Numbered from the stretch's first letter, positions 53,050 to 62,282 are shown. The stretch is 64,000 nt of DNA from Oscillospiraceae bacterium (GCA_015064355.1 SVSJ01000010.1:1-64000), one strand, 5' to 3'. The notes: generated by a model not told the origin, from the sequence alone. Made by a program: numbers and translations.

Positions 53050-55395
53050 TTAGTCGATTATGTCTGTGTGTCTGAGTTCGATCTCAATAACCGTTCCTCT
53101 GGGCACATATGTACCTGCCACGGGATACTGTCCCACAACTGTAGCGGTAGTACCGTTTGTAGATCCGGTAAAGGTTACGTTCAGACCTGCAGAAACCGCT
53201 GTGGTGTTTGCGTTATAAGCACTCATACCCATAAGATCGGGGACCAGCACCTCATCCGAGGGAACAGCGTCTCCTGTATAAAGGATCAGAAGTCCTGTAT
53301 CACTGGAAATCTTTGAACCGACCGCGGGAACCTGTGCGGTTACGATCTCACCGTCGCCGACGATCTCGTACTTGAACTTTCGCCAGCTAAGGTCTATAAG
53401 GGAGTTTTCAACTGTCGCTCCAACGTAATTTGAAACAACCACGTCAAGGGCTGCCAGCTCCTCTGTAGAGTACTGGGGTTCTACTCCGATATAAGGTAAA
53501 ATGTAGGAAAGGAGGTTTGACACGTACGGTGCCGCAACGCTACCGCCATATACTACGCCTCCAAGGGGCTTATCAACCATGATAATGGTGGATATCTGGG
53601 GATCATCCGCCGGCGCATAAGCTACAGTTGAGCCTACGCGATAGGGGGTATTGCCGTTTTCGTCATACTCGTCGCGCTTTTCGGATGTACCGGTTTTAGC
53701 CGCGACTCTGTATCCTTTAACGTATGCGTTTTTAGCCGCACCGTCAGTTGCTACGCCCTCTTCAAGAATATTGGTAATGAGCTCGCAGGTAGATTCACTG
53801 ACCACCTGTCTGACTCTGTCGGTTTTGTAGGACTGGATGACGTTTCCATTGTCGTCCATTACGTCCTTAAGAACATGGGGTGTTACCAGGTATCCTCCGT
53901 TTGAAACGGCAGATACCGCCCGAAGCTGCTGAATCGGTGTGGTTTTAAATGTTTGGCCGAAAGAATAAACCGCCAAGGAAACATTGCCAAACTCCTTGTA
54001 GGGAGTGTAAATACCCGCAACCTCGCCGGGCAGGTCTATACCGGTCTTTCCGCCATAGCCGAATGCAAGGTAGTATTCGTAAAACTTCTCACGGCCGATC
54101 TTTGCCGCAACCTGCATGAGCGTGGGGTTGCAGGACTGCTGGAGACCGTAGCGGAACGTTACTGTGCCGTGGCCGGTTTCCTTTGCACAACCGATAGGTC
54201 TGGGCCAGCCATCAACGATCAAACCGCCTGTGCAGGTGAACATATCGGTTTCTTTTATAACGTCCTCTTCAAAGGCCATTGCCGTTGTAACAATTTTGAA
54301 TGTGGAACCGGGCTCGTATGTTTCCGTCAGGTTCTTGTTGTTCCACATTGTATAGAGCAGTGTGTAATACGCCTCTGTGTATTCCTTTGACTGGGGATCA
54401 AGTCCCATTTCGTCAAGCTCTTTCTGGGAATACTCATCAAGGGTGTAGGGGGAATTCAAGTCGAATGTGGGATAAACCGCCATAGCGAGTATCTCTCCCG
54501 TGTCAACGTCCATTACGATTCCCGCCACTCTGTTTGCAGCACCCGACTCGATATAAGTCTTTTCAAGCTGATTTTCCAGCTCATACTGCACGTATATATC
54601 AATGGTAGTTTTTATATTGTAACCGTTTTGCGCTTCGATAAGTCTTTCGTACTCAAAGGGCATGTCGTTGTAATTTGCGTCCTGTGCCAGAACATATTTA
54701 CCGGACGTTCCCTCAAGCACGTTGTTGTAAAAGGCTTCAATGCCGTAAATACCCACGCCCTCGGAGTTGGTAAAACCGATCACGTGACAAGCAAGATCTC
54801 CGTGAGGATAGTATCTCTTGGAGGAGGCCGCGAAGTAGATCTGCTTTTTAAGGTCAAACTTTGCGATAAAGGTCTTTATGTGTTCAGCAAGCTCTGTATC
54901 AATATTGTTCTTAACAACCTCATACATTCTTGCTTCTTTGGCGATCTTTTCAATAATAGGTTCTCTTTCAACATCAAGGTATTTTGAGAGAACCTCGGTG
55001 ATCATATCATCCAGATCACGTCCGATATAGTTTATGCCGTACTCGCTGTCAACGAATTCGTATTTTACGTCGTTGTCCGGATCATTGTCTGCGTTTTTCT
55101 TATCGTTTTCCTTCATCCGTGCGTGAATATCCTTGGGAGAAAGGATAACGTTGTATACTGTTTTATTTGTAGCGAGGATGTTGCCGTTGCGATCGTAGAT
55201 AGTGCCTCTCTCCGGATTGATCTCCGTCTGTATCGTAAGCTGATTGAGCACCTTACTCTCGTAATATTCTCTTTCCTTCAGCTGGTATTCTGCCAGTTTG
55301 CCAATCAGTATGGCAGCAACTGCTACAAACACCGTCAACACAGCAAACACGCGCCCGGCGGTTTTTCTGTCTGTTCTATTGTAAACACGACTCAT
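53050..55395 (-). CDS. Class B penicillin-binding protein with PASTA domains (FtsI/SpoVD type)
   Basis: Septal transpeptidase that crosslinks peptidoglycan, the expected partner of FtsW. One N-terminal membrane helix (14-33), a dimerisation domain starting NPERGTIYDRNG, then the transpeptidase: S364 in STFK, SCN at 421-423 and KTG at 567-569. Two PASTA domains follow in the last ~125 residues (VSNYVGATVENSLIDLSW; VPDLMGMSAYNANTTAVSAG). With 781 residues and PASTA repeats it could be division-specific FtsI/PbpB or sporulation-specific SpoVD; only one copy is seen in the cluster. Confidence 0.93.
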   Translation of the reverse strand: MSRVYNRTDRKTAGRVFAVLTVFVAVAAILIGKLAEYQLKEREYYESKVLNQLTIQTEINPERGTIYDRNGNILATNKTVYNVILSPKDIHARMKENDKKNADNDPDNDVKYEFVDSEYGINYIGRDLDDMITEVLSKYLDVEREPIIEKIAKEARMYEVVKNNIDTELAEHIKTFIAKFDLKKQIYFAASSKRYYPHGDLACHVIGFTNSEGVGIYGIEAFYNNVLEGTSGKYVLAQDANYNDMPFEYERLIEAQNGYNIKTTIDIYVQYELENQLEKTYIESGAANRVAGIVMDVDTGEILAMAVYPTFDLNSPYTLDEYSQKELDEMGLDPQSKEYTEAYYTLLYTMWNNKNLTETYEPGSTFKIVTTAMAFEEDVIKETDMFTCTGGLIVDGWPRPIGCAKETGHGTVTFRYGLQQSCNPTLMQVAAKIGREKFYEYYLAFGYGGKTGIDLPGEVAGIYTPYKEFGNVSLAVYSFGQTFKTTPIQQLRAVSAVSNGGYLVTPHVLKDVMDDNGNVIQSYKTDRVRQVVSESTCELITNILEEGVATDGAAKNAYVKGYRVAAKTGTSEKRDEYDENGNTPYRVGSTVAYAPADDPQISTIIMVDKPLGGVVYGGSVAAPYVSNLLSYILPYIGVEPQYSTEELAALDVVVSNYVGATVENSLIDLSWRKFKYEIVGDGEIVTAQVPAVGSKISSDTGLLILYTGDAVPSDEVLVPDLMGMSAYNANTTAVSAGLNVTFTGSTNGTTATVVGQYPVAGTYVPRGTVIEIELRHTDIID

Positions 55396-55555
55396 ATATT
55401 ATTCCTCAGCGTTTTCGTATGCCCTGTATTCAGTATATTTTCTCCGGATTAATATTATTCTGGAAAAGTAACGGGCTGTCCCATATATCGGTTTCAGCCC
55501 GTTGTTGTTATTATTATGCCGAAGTTCTCTGCTACGGTATCACAGTTCAGCAGAT

Positions 55556-56347
55556 TTAGTTGTTTCCGCTAAAGAAGTCGCCAATTGCAGAGAAGATGGA
55601 GGAAAGGAGTACGCCGCCTGTTTCCTCATCTGTTTCAACTTCAATAATGTCGATGCGCTCGCCGTCGGAAAGGGATACGTATTTGCGCTGTGTAGAATCC
55701 TCTTTTGTCATACCAAGCTGTGTTGTGGCATACTCTTCGATAACGCGGATGTCGTTCTTTTCTTCAAGCTGAAGCTTAAGATCCTCTGCGTCTGCCTTGA
55801 GTGTTGCGATCTGTTCCTCAAGCATTGCGATCTCGTTTGTTGTTTCGTAGATCTCGGAAATGCTCATTACAAGGAACATTATCATCAGGGTGCTTACAAG
55901 AAGCATCGCTACGAACACCGGAGGAATAACCTTTTTCTTAACCCGGATCTCCATGCTTGGAGTAATGGGCTCCTGTTTGTTAGTCTTTCTCATATCTTTA
56001 TTATGATCACCGCTTCCCTCTTTGCGGGTAGCATTTGCCTTTCTTTCACTATTGTTGGCTGTGCGAGATGTGCCACTCTGCTTTTTTGTACTATTCTTTT
56101 TAGAAACTGTTGAATAAACCGAAGTATACATAGCCTCTTCGGGAGTGTATTCTCTGCGAGCCTTTCCGCGTCCGTTTCCGTATCTTTCGCAAAAAGCCTG
56201 TTCTGCACAATTCACTCTGGGGTCGCGTCCCATTTCAGCACGGCGAACAAGCTCTGAAGTGGAAGAAGCCTGCATACCGTTTAAAGATGCGCCGCGTCCG
56301 TAAAACTGTTTTTTCATTTTGTCAGCCAGTGTGTACTCGTATGTCAT
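55556..56347 (-). CDS. FtsL-like cell division protein with extended N-terminus
   Basis: 263 residues: a long polar, basic cytoplasmic N-terminus (1-140), one membrane helix (141-163; IPPVFVAMLLVSTLMIMFLV) and a coiled coil right after it (168-200; EIAMLEEQIATLKADAEDLK). The end of the coil is followed by EEYATTQLGMTKED, as in the FtsL/DivIC family. Position between rsmH and the PBP gene is that of ftsL. Sequence identity of FtsL is low in general, so the call rests on topology and place. It should act with FtsQ and FtsB/DivIC in the divisome. Confidence 0.8.
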   Translation of the reverse strand: MTYEYTLADKMKKQFYGRGASLNGMQASSTSELVRRAEMGRDPRVNCAEQAFCERYGNGRGKARREYTPEEAMYTSVYSTVSKKNSTKKQSGTSRTANNSERKANATRKEGSGDHNKDMRKTNKQEPITPSMEIRVKKKVIPPVFVAMLLVSTLMIMFLVMSISEIYETTNEIAMLEEQIATLKADAEDLKLQLEEKNDIRVIEEYATTQLGMTKEDSTQRKYVSLSDGERIDIIEVETDEETGGVLLSSIFSAIGDFFSGNN

Positions 56348-56374
56348 AACTTCCTCCTATGATATTTCAGCAGC

Positions 56375-57313
56375 CTATACTTTTTCGGCTGTTCTGAGTT
56401 TTGCGCTACGTGAGCGGGGATTTACTTCCATTTCTTCCTCTGACGGTAATATGGGCTTTCTGGAGAGTAAATTGATTTTCGGCTTGCCACCGCAGACACA
56501 CACCGGGAATTCCGGAGGGCAGGTGCAGCCGGTTGATAATGTTCTGAATGTTTCTTTCGTGATCCTGTCCTCAAGAGAGTGGAAGGTGATCACTGCCAGA
56601 CGTCCGCCGGGATTCAGTCTTTCGACCGCTGCTGTAATGGACGGCTCGATGGCATCAAGCTCGCCATTCACTTCAATGCGTATTGCCTGGAAGGTTCGTC
56701 TTGCGGGGTGCTGTGATTCCTTCATTCGCTTTTGTGCGGGAATCGCGCTTGAGATAATGTCCGCAAGCTCTGTTGTGGTTTTTATAGGTTTCGCTTCCCG
56801 TCTTTTGCAAATGAACTGTGCAATTCGGGATGCAAACTTTTCTTCGCCGTAATCGCGGATGATCCGCTTAAGTTCTTCTTCGGAGTAGTAGTTAACTACG
56901 TCGTATGCGCTCTTCCCTTCAGTCTGGTCCATTCGCATATCCAGGGGAGCTTCTTTGGAGTAGGAGAATCCGCGGTCTCCCTCGTCAAGCTGGTGAGAGG
57001 AGACTCCCAGGTCCCACATTACTCCGTCTATCTTGTCCACCCCGATCATATCAAGGGCGGATGCTATATTTCTGAAATTCGATTTTACTATGGTTACCTT
57101 GTCGGCGTAATCCTGCACTCTTTTGGTGCAAGCCGCAATTGCATTGTCATCTCTGTCAAGGCATATAAGCCGTGATCCTTCGGGAAGCCGCTTGGCAATC
57201 TCCAGAGAATGTCCGCCACCACCTGCCGTGCAATCGACGTATATACCACCACGGGCGGGATCAAGTGCGTCCATACACTCCTGCGCCATAACCGAAACGT
57301 GAGAAAATTCCAT
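56375..57313 (-). CDS. rsmH: 16S rRNA m4C1402 methyltransferase
   Basis: SAM-dependent methyltransferase acting on the 30S P site. The 312 residues start with FSHVSVMAQECMDAL, have the SAM loop VDCTAGGGGHSLEI, then FSYSKEAPLDMRMDQ, FQAIRIEVNGEL and the C-terminal VITFHSLEDRITK. It lies 15 nt after mraZ and is the second dcw gene. Confidence 0.96.
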   Translation of the reverse strand: MEFSHVSVMAQECMDALDPARGGIYVDCTAGGGGHSLEIAKRLPEGSRLICLDRDDNAIAACTKRVQDYADKVTIVKSNFRNIASALDMIGVDKIDGVMWDLGVSSHQLDEGDRGFSYSKEAPLDMRMDQTEGKSAYDVVNYYSEEELKRIIRDYGEEKFASRIAQFICKRREAKPIKTTTELADIISSAIPAQKRMKESQHPARRTFQAIRIEVNGELDAIEPSITAAVERLNPGGRLAVITFHSLEDRITKETFRTLSTGCTCPPEFPVCVCGGKPKINLLSRKPILPSEEEMEVNPRSRSAKLRTAEKV

Positions 57314-57328
57314 TGGTTTCTTCCTCCG

Positions 57329-57748
57329 TTACAGACCAAGCTCCAGAAGCATTTCTGTAAAGTTGTCAGGCTCTTTATCAAGGTTCTTTTCGTTCCAAAC
57401 TTCTTCAGACCAGATCTCAGCGTACTTGCCGCAGCCAACGGTGATGATGTTTCTCTCAATACCTGCGAATGCAAGCATATCGGGGGAAAGCATTACTCTT
57501 CCCTGTGCGTCAGGCTGAACTTCGATTGAGTTAGAGTACAAGTAACGTGTGATCTCACGAACCTGAGTCTTGGGAAGCTCGCTGATCTTCTGTGCATAGG
57601 ATTCCCACTCTTCTGCGGAATACATTGTGAGACAACGGTCGCTGCCTCTCATAATGGTGATCTTCGCACCAAGCTGTTCCTTCAGCTTCGAGGGAATGAT
57701 TATTCTGTTTTTTGAGTCAAGTGAATGAGTGTATTTTCCTGTTAACAC
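57329..57748 (-). CDS. mraZ: Transcriptional regulator MraZ
   Basis: AbrB-like DNA-binding protein that controls the dcw promoter in several bacteria. The start is GTG (57748) with AAAGGGAGG upstream. Two SpoVT/AbrB-like repeats: KYTHSLDSKNRIIIPSKLKE near the start and SIEVQPDAQGRVMLSPDMLA in the middle. It has 139 residues, as usual. It is the first gene of the cluster; repeated TGG boxes overlap the promoter. Confidence 0.95.
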   Translation of the reverse strand: MLTGKYTHSLDSKNRIIIPSKLKEQLGAKITIMRGSDRCLTMYSAEEWESYAQKISELPKTQVREITRYLYSNSIEVQPDAQGRVMLSPDMLAFAGIERNIITVGCGKYAEIWSEEVWNEKNLDKEPDNFTEMLLELGL

Positions 57749-57788
57749 CGAAATAATCCTCCCTTTCGTTTATTTTGATGGAATTTTA

Positions 57789-57807
57789 GCACCATTTCGC
57801 TCCACTT
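57789..57807 (-). promoter_or_regulatory. Candidate MraZ-binding boxes
   Basis: On the minus strand AAGTGGAGCG is followed directly by AAATGGTGC: two TGG elements exactly 10 nt apart, like the AAAGTGGNNN or TGGGN repeats known for MraZ. They lie just downstream of the -10 box, where binding would repress. Confidence 0.6.
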
Positions 57808-57813
57808 GATTTA

Positions 57814-57842
57814 ATTATAATACATACAATAATAAAAATCAA
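57814..57842 (-). promoter_or_regulatory. Main promoter of the dcw cluster
   Basis: On the minus strand TTGATT (57842-57837), a 17-nt spacer and TATAAT (57819-57814), about 65 nt before mraZ. Upstream, 57843-58121 is AT-rich and holds nothing I can identify. Confidence 0.8.
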
Positions 57843-58121
57843 GAGGTAAAGCATAATTTTATAAATATTTTTTGAGCTTTTTTCAGCATTTCCGCGAGGT
57901 TTTTTACATTATATTGCACAAGGCGACAGCAAAGGATGACAAAACGCTGTATTTTTCCTGTTTTTACCAATTTTTCCGAATATTTCACAAGGTCTGAAAT
58001 TATCCGAAATTACCCTGGAGAGACCAACAAAATCCTCGATTTTTCATTTCAAAAATATGCAGAAATTCACGTTTTTTTAATAAACGAGTCGCTATATTTT
58101 TACAAAAAATTCAATAAAAAA

Positions 58122-58158
58122 AGCCTGTCCGAGAAGCAAAATCCTCTCAAAACAGGCT
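58122..58158 (-). terminator. Terminator of nfo-gatCAB
   Basis: AGCCTGT (58122-58128) pairs with ACAGGCT (58152-58158), with an inner GAG/CTC; on the minus strand TTTTTTTATT follows. It lies 25 nt after the gatB stop. Confidence 0.8.
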
Positions 58159-58182
58159 GATTTTTGTATTCAATTTTTGGTT

Positions 58183-59625
58183 TTACAGACGAAGAAGGTC
58201 GAGGATTATCTCCTCTGTGATCAAGGGATCCGCCCGTCCGCCGCTTTCTTTCATAACAAATCCGAGGAGCTGTTTCGCCGCTGTGATCTTCCCTTTTTTA
58301 TAGTCCGCCACGGCTTTTTCGCAGGATGCTACCGCATTTTCGGCATAGATCTTCAGCTCATCACGATCGGTGATCTTGAGCATTTTTTCTCTTTCCGCAA
58401 TGAGTCCGGGGGATTCTCCAAGCGCTGCAGAAAGGTGGATCAGCTTCTTAGCCGCGCCGCTCACGACCCTACCCTCCCCAAACAAAGCACATACCTCCGC
58501 CAGGTTTTCAGGGGTAATATAGTACTCTGAGGAGTCGCTGTCAAGGTGGGTGAGGACGTCACTTACGAACAGATTAACACACTGGTTTTTGTATTCCGTA
58601 GCCTCGGCACAAGCGGTAAAGTAGTCCGAGATGAACCGAGATTCCGTGAGAAGGTATCCATCTTCCTCCTTCACACCGAATTTTTCGCAGAATTCCCGCT
58701 GAACCTCCCGAGGCAATTTAGGCATTTGTCTCTCAACGGCTTCAATATAGGCATTTGTCAAATATATCGGCGGGATATTGGGCTCCGCGAAATATCTGTA
58801 ATCTATGGCCTCTTCCTTGTACCGCATATGCTCCGTTTTGCCAGTGTCTTCGTTGAATCGGCGAGTTTCCGAGAGAACAGCCTCACCTTTTTCAAGGAGC
58901 AAGATCTGTCGGTCAATTTCGTCTTCCAAAGCCCGTCCCACGTAATTTATGGAGTTAAGATTCTTGATCTCGCACTTTACTCCGAATTCAGAGCAACCTC
59001 TCCGCCTCACCGATATATTCACATCGCAACGGAGGGATCCCTCGTTCATTTTGCAGTCGGACACGCCGATATAGGATAAAGTTCTTCGCAAGGATTCAAG
59101 GTAGGCCTTTGCTTCCTCCGGAGTGCGCATATCAGGCTCGCTGACGATCTCCACAAGGGGCACGCCAGCCCTGTTATAATTGATGAGGGTACTCTCACCA
59201 CGGTGGATAAGCTTTCCTGCATCCTCTTCGATGTGGATCCTTGTAAGCTCGATAAGTTTTTCCCTTCCGTCTACAGTGATCGGCACGTATCCTCCCTCGC
59301 AAATTGGAGTCTCGTACTGTGTTATCTGATATCCTTTGGGAAGGTCGGGGTAGTAATAATTCTTTCTGTCAAAATGAGATTCACGGTTGATCATGCTTCC
59401 AAAGGCCATACCGCACATGAGAGCCAAGTCAACTGCCCGGCGATTCAGCACCGGTAATGTTCCGGGCATTCCGAGGCACACAGGACAAACATTAGTGTTA
59501 GGCACAGCGCCAAATTCAGTAGAGCAGGAGCAGAATATCTTGCTTTCGGTTTTAAGTTCTGCGTGGACCTCAAGGCCAATGACAGCCTCGTAAGGGCAGC
59601 TCTCGTCCGCTACATTATATCGCAC
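58183..59625 (-). CDS. gatB: Asp/Glu-tRNA amidotransferase subunit B
   Basis: The kinase and tRNA-binding subunit of the amidotransferase that makes Gln-tRNA or Asn-tRNA. Signatures: EAVIGLEVHAELKTESKIFC, the zinc/catalytic-site region CPVCLGMPGTLPVLNRRAV, and DFNRAGVPLVEIV-like INYNRAGVPLVEIVSEPDM. The C-terminal YqeY-type tail domain is present to residue 480 (KQLLGFVMKESGGRADPL). It overlaps gatA by 11 nt. Confidence 0.96.
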   Translation of the reverse strand: MRYNVADESCPYEAVIGLEVHAELKTESKIFCSCSTEFGAVPNTNVCPVCLGMPGTLPVLNRRAVDLALMCGMAFGSMINRESHFDRKNYYYPDLPKGYQITQYETPICEGGYVPITVDGREKLIELTRIHIEEDAGKLIHRGESTLINYNRAGVPLVEIVSEPDMRTPEEAKAYLESLRRTLSYIGVSDCKMNEGSLRCDVNISVRRRGCSEFGVKCEIKNLNSINYVGRALEDEIDRQILLLEKGEAVLSETRRFNEDTGKTEHMRYKEEAIDYRYFAEPNIPPIYLTNAYIEAVERQMPKLPREVQREFCEKFGVKEEDGYLLTESRFISDYFTACAEATEYKNQCVNLFVSDVLTHLDSDSSEYYITPENLAEVCALFGEGRVVSGAAKKLIHLSAALGESPGLIAEREKMLKITDRDELKIYAENAVASCEKAVADYKKGKITAAKQLLGFVMKESGGRADPLITEEIILDLLRL

Positions 59626-61081
59626 AGCCGTTCACCTCCGTCTTCACATAATCCCGCAGAGAGTCCTCAAGAGCATACGCCGCCTTGTATAAAAGGCTTT
59701 CCGAATGAGCCTTGCCCATAAGCATAACGCCGTATGGCAGCCCTCCGAGCCCACCGGACGGTATTGTTATGGCAGGACAGCCTGTAAGGTTAGCAACCGT
59801 GGTAAAGCTGTCGCTGGCATACATCGCCACAGGATTTGAGCTGTAGTCCCCCAGTTTAAAGGGAACTCCCGCCGCAGTTGGCATAAGGATAATGTCGTAT
59901 TTTTCGAGCATATCCGCCACTGCACGGCAGATCTCCGCCTGAACCTCTTTGATTTTACTGTAATGTCCTCCGCCAAGAGAGGATGACAAAGCGTAGGCAC
60001 CTGACAAAATGCGTCTTTTCACCTCGTCTCCAAGGTTTTGGTCGCGAGTGTTTCGCATTATCTCACCAAAGTCCCCACCGTCTGCAGACCGACCGTATCT
60101 GATTCCGTCGTATCTGGCCATATTGGATGAGCATTCAGCCGAGGCAATAACAAAATATGAGCTGAGGGCTACGTCCAGAGGAGGCATTGTATTCGGTGGC
60201 ATTGTATCCACATCTGCGCCAAGGTCAGACATAACTTTTGCAGCTCTGAACAAGCGTACAACGGCCTCGTCTTCGCACATATCAAGGGAATCTTCAAGCA
60301 TTCCCACTCTTGCCCCGCGAATACCCTCTTCAATTCGGGAGGTGAATCCCCCCGCAGAGGATATGGAGGTCATATCGCGGTTGTCCTTCCCCACCATTGC
60401 TTCAAGAGCAAATGCGTTATCATACACGTTGCGTGTTATGGGGCACACGGTATCAAGAGATGAAGCAAGCTCGATCACGCCGTATCTGGATACAATTCCG
60501 TAGGTGGGCTTCATTGACACCACTCCGCAAAAGGCTGCAGGCTGACGCGCGCTGCCACCTGTATCCGTTGCAATAGTCCATGGGGCTGAACGAGCAGCAA
60601 CCGCCGCAGCTGAGCCACCGGAGGATCCACCGGCTGAGCGGCTGGGGTCAATGGGATTATGGGTTGCTCCGATTATTGATCTTTCGCAGCCCGAGCCCAT
60701 AGCAAATTCGTCAAGATTGGTCTTCCCGAGAACCACCCCACCAACTTTCTCGCAAACGGTAGCGGTATAGGTGGGAACAAAATTCTCCAGTATCTTCGAG
60801 GCGCAAGTCATGGGAGCACCGGCAACTGCAACGTTGTCTTTAACACCGTAGGGGATTCCGCAAAGGGGGCTCACATTTTCACCCGCACCAATTCTTCCGT
60901 CAGCTTCTTTGGCAGCAGAAATAGCCAATTTCTCAGTTTTGGTAATATATGCGTTTACCACCCCGTCAGTTTCGTCAATACGGTCGAGATACGCCAGCGT
61001 TACCTCAAGGGAGCTAAGCGATCTCTTACCCATCTCACGAGACAGCTCCGCAAGGGTGAGATTTATAATATCATTATTCAT
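59615..61081 (-). CDS. gatA: Asp/Glu-tRNA amidotransferase subunit A
   Basis: The amidase subunit that frees ammonia from glutamine. The Ser-cisSer-Lys triad appears as the Lys in YGVKDNVAVAG, and Ser residues in SAGGSSGGSAAAVAA and TDTGGSARQPAAFCG. It has 488 residues. Its start overlaps the gatC stop by 4 nt and its end overlaps gatB, giving tight translational coupling of the three subunits. Confidence 0.96.
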   Translation of the reverse strand: MNNDIINLTLAELSREMGKRSLSSLEVTLAYLDRIDETDGVVNAYITKTEKLAISAAKEADGRIGAGENVSPLCGIPYGVKDNVAVAGAPMTCASKILENFVPTYTATVCEKVGGVVLGKTNLDEFAMGSGCERSIIGATHNPIDPSRSAGGSSGGSAAAVAARSAPWTIATDTGGSARQPAAFCGVVSMKPTYGIVSRYGVIELASSLDTVCPITRNVYDNAFALEAMVGKDNRDMTSISSAGGFTSRIEEGIRGARVGMLEDSLDMCEDEAVVRLFRAAKVMSDLGADVDTMPPNTMPPLDVALSSYFVIASAECSSNMARYDGIRYGRSADGGDFGEIMRNTRDQNLGDEVKRRILSGAYALSSSLGGGHYSKIKEVQAEICRAVADMLEKYDIILMPTAAGVPFKLGDYSSNPVAMYASDSFTTVANLTGCPAITIPSGGLGGLPYGVMLMGKAHSESLLYKAAYALEDSLRDYVKTEVNGCAI

Positions 61082-61380
61082 TCGCCCACCACCCTCGGCA
61101 CTACAACATAGGGTTCTTCATATCTCAGAGAGGCTGACACGGTGTTATCCACCGATTTCTTTGCAGTATCGTCACGCAGCTCTGTGGAGTTTTCTTCTAT
61201 ATTAATAATATAAGGAGCCACAAATGGGCCTCTGTGGGATATGTCGTTTGTGCCGCTGACAAAGTCAGAACGCAATACTCTGTCAATATTCACGCTCATT
61301 TTCTTAAAGCTGTCCTCCATCCCCTCTGCGTTTCCAAGCATAGCCGCGGGCAAAAGCTTTTCAACTATTCCTTTATCCAT
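61078..61380 (-). CDS. gatC: Asp/Glu-tRNA amidotransferase subunit C
   Basis: Small subunit that wraps around and stabilises GatA. The 100 residues have the family pattern in the second half: FVSGTNDISHRGPFVAP, then ELRDDTAKKSVDNTVSASL, ending YVVVPRVV. The first half is divergent from typical GatC. Position (nfo-gatC-gatA-gatB) and overlaps on both sides (8 nt with nfo, 4 nt with gatA) support the call. Confidence 0.85.
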   Translation of the reverse strand: MDKGIVEKLLPAAMLGNAEGMEDSFKKMSVNIDRVLRSDFVSGTNDISHRGPFVAPYIINIEENSTELRDDTAKKSVDNTVSASLRYEEPYVVVPRVVGE

Positions 61381-62215
61381 AATAAGCCTCCGTAAGTAAA
61401 GCTATCTCTCCCCCGTAACCCGGCTCGTCGTTGGGTGTTTCCAGATAAAAGGGACGGTCACACAGGGCGGGATGATTGATGATCCTCTTAATTGCAGAAA
61501 GTCCTATAGTACCCTCGCCGATCTTTGCGTGTCTGTCCTTGTGAGATCCCATTGGGTTCATCGAGTCATTAAGATGCACGGCGCGAAGCCTGTCAATTCC
61601 CACGATTCGATCGAATTCCAAGAGCACCCCGTCAAGGTCGTTTACGATATCGTATCCTGCGTCATTCACGTGGCAGGTATCAAAGCAAACTCCCAAATTA
61701 TCGCGCAATCCGCTGTCGACCCGGTCAATGATCATGCGTAATTCTTCAAATGATCTGCCGATCTCAGTGCCCTTGCCTGCCATTGTTTCAAGGAGAACAG
61801 TTGTGTGCATTCCACCCCACAGAGCTCTGTTAAGCATGTCGGATATGTAACAAACGCCCTGCTCCACACCTTGTCCAACGTGGCAGCCAGGGTGGAAATT
61901 ATACATTGAGCCGGGCAGATTTTCAAGGAATACAAGCTCCCCGTGCATTGATTCACCGGAATAGCGGCGCACCTCTTCATCCTTGGAGCAAGGATTGTAA
62001 GTATACGGCGCGTGAGCCAGGGGCATGGTCATACCGCGGCTGAGAATAAGCTCACGCAAAGCGGAAACGTCCTCGGGGGATGGTGTTTTCGTCTGAGCTC
62101 TGCCCTTGGGATTTTTCGTAAAATACTGAAACGTATTCCCGCCTAAATTTATTATTCTCTGCCCCATTGAGTAGTATCCCTCGCTGGTGGAAAGATGGCA
62201 TCCTATTTTAAACAT
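61373..62215 (-). CDS. nfo: Endonuclease IV (AP endonuclease)
   Basis: Zinc enzyme that cuts DNA at abasic sites in base-excision repair. The TIM-barrel family segments are MFKIGCHLSTSEGY, NFHPGCHVGQGVEQGV, LLETMAGKGTEIG, GVCFDTCHVNDAGYD, HLNDSMNPMGSHKDRHAKIGEG and FYLETPNDEP, with the His/Asp/Glu metal ligands in place. It has 280 residues. It overlaps gatC by 8 nt, an unusual partnership of DNA repair with tRNA amidation. Confidence 0.96.
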   Translation of the reverse strand: MFKIGCHLSTSEGYYSMGQRIINLGGNTFQYFTKNPKGRAQTKTPSPEDVSALRELILSRGMTMPLAHAPYTYNPCSKDEEVRRYSGESMHGELVFLENLPGSMYNFHPGCHVGQGVEQGVCYISDMLNRALWGGMHTTVLLETMAGKGTEIGRSFEELRMIIDRVDSGLRDNLGVCFDTCHVNDAGYDIVNDLDGVLLEFDRIVGIDRLRAVHLNDSMNPMGSHKDRHAKIGEGTIGLSAIKRIINHPALCDRPFYLETPNDEPGYGGEIALLTEAYYG

Positions 62216-62252
62216 CGTTTTTCTCCTTGATGTCGAACACTTATGATTTTTA

Positions 62253-62282
62253 TTGATTATATTTTCGAAATAGCTATATAAT
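62253..62282 (+). promoter_or_regulatory. Promoter of yihY
   Basis: TTGATT (62253-62258), an 18-nt spacer and TATAAT (62277-62282), 30 nt before the start. The divergent nfo promoter should lie in the same 96-bp gap but is not clear. Confidence 0.6.

Noticed and set aside
57843-58121. A gene or RNA upstream of the dcw promoter
   Set aside because: The region is AT-rich; a 74-codon frame at 57936-58160 is Phe/Lys-rich, runs through the gatB terminator and has no ribosome site.
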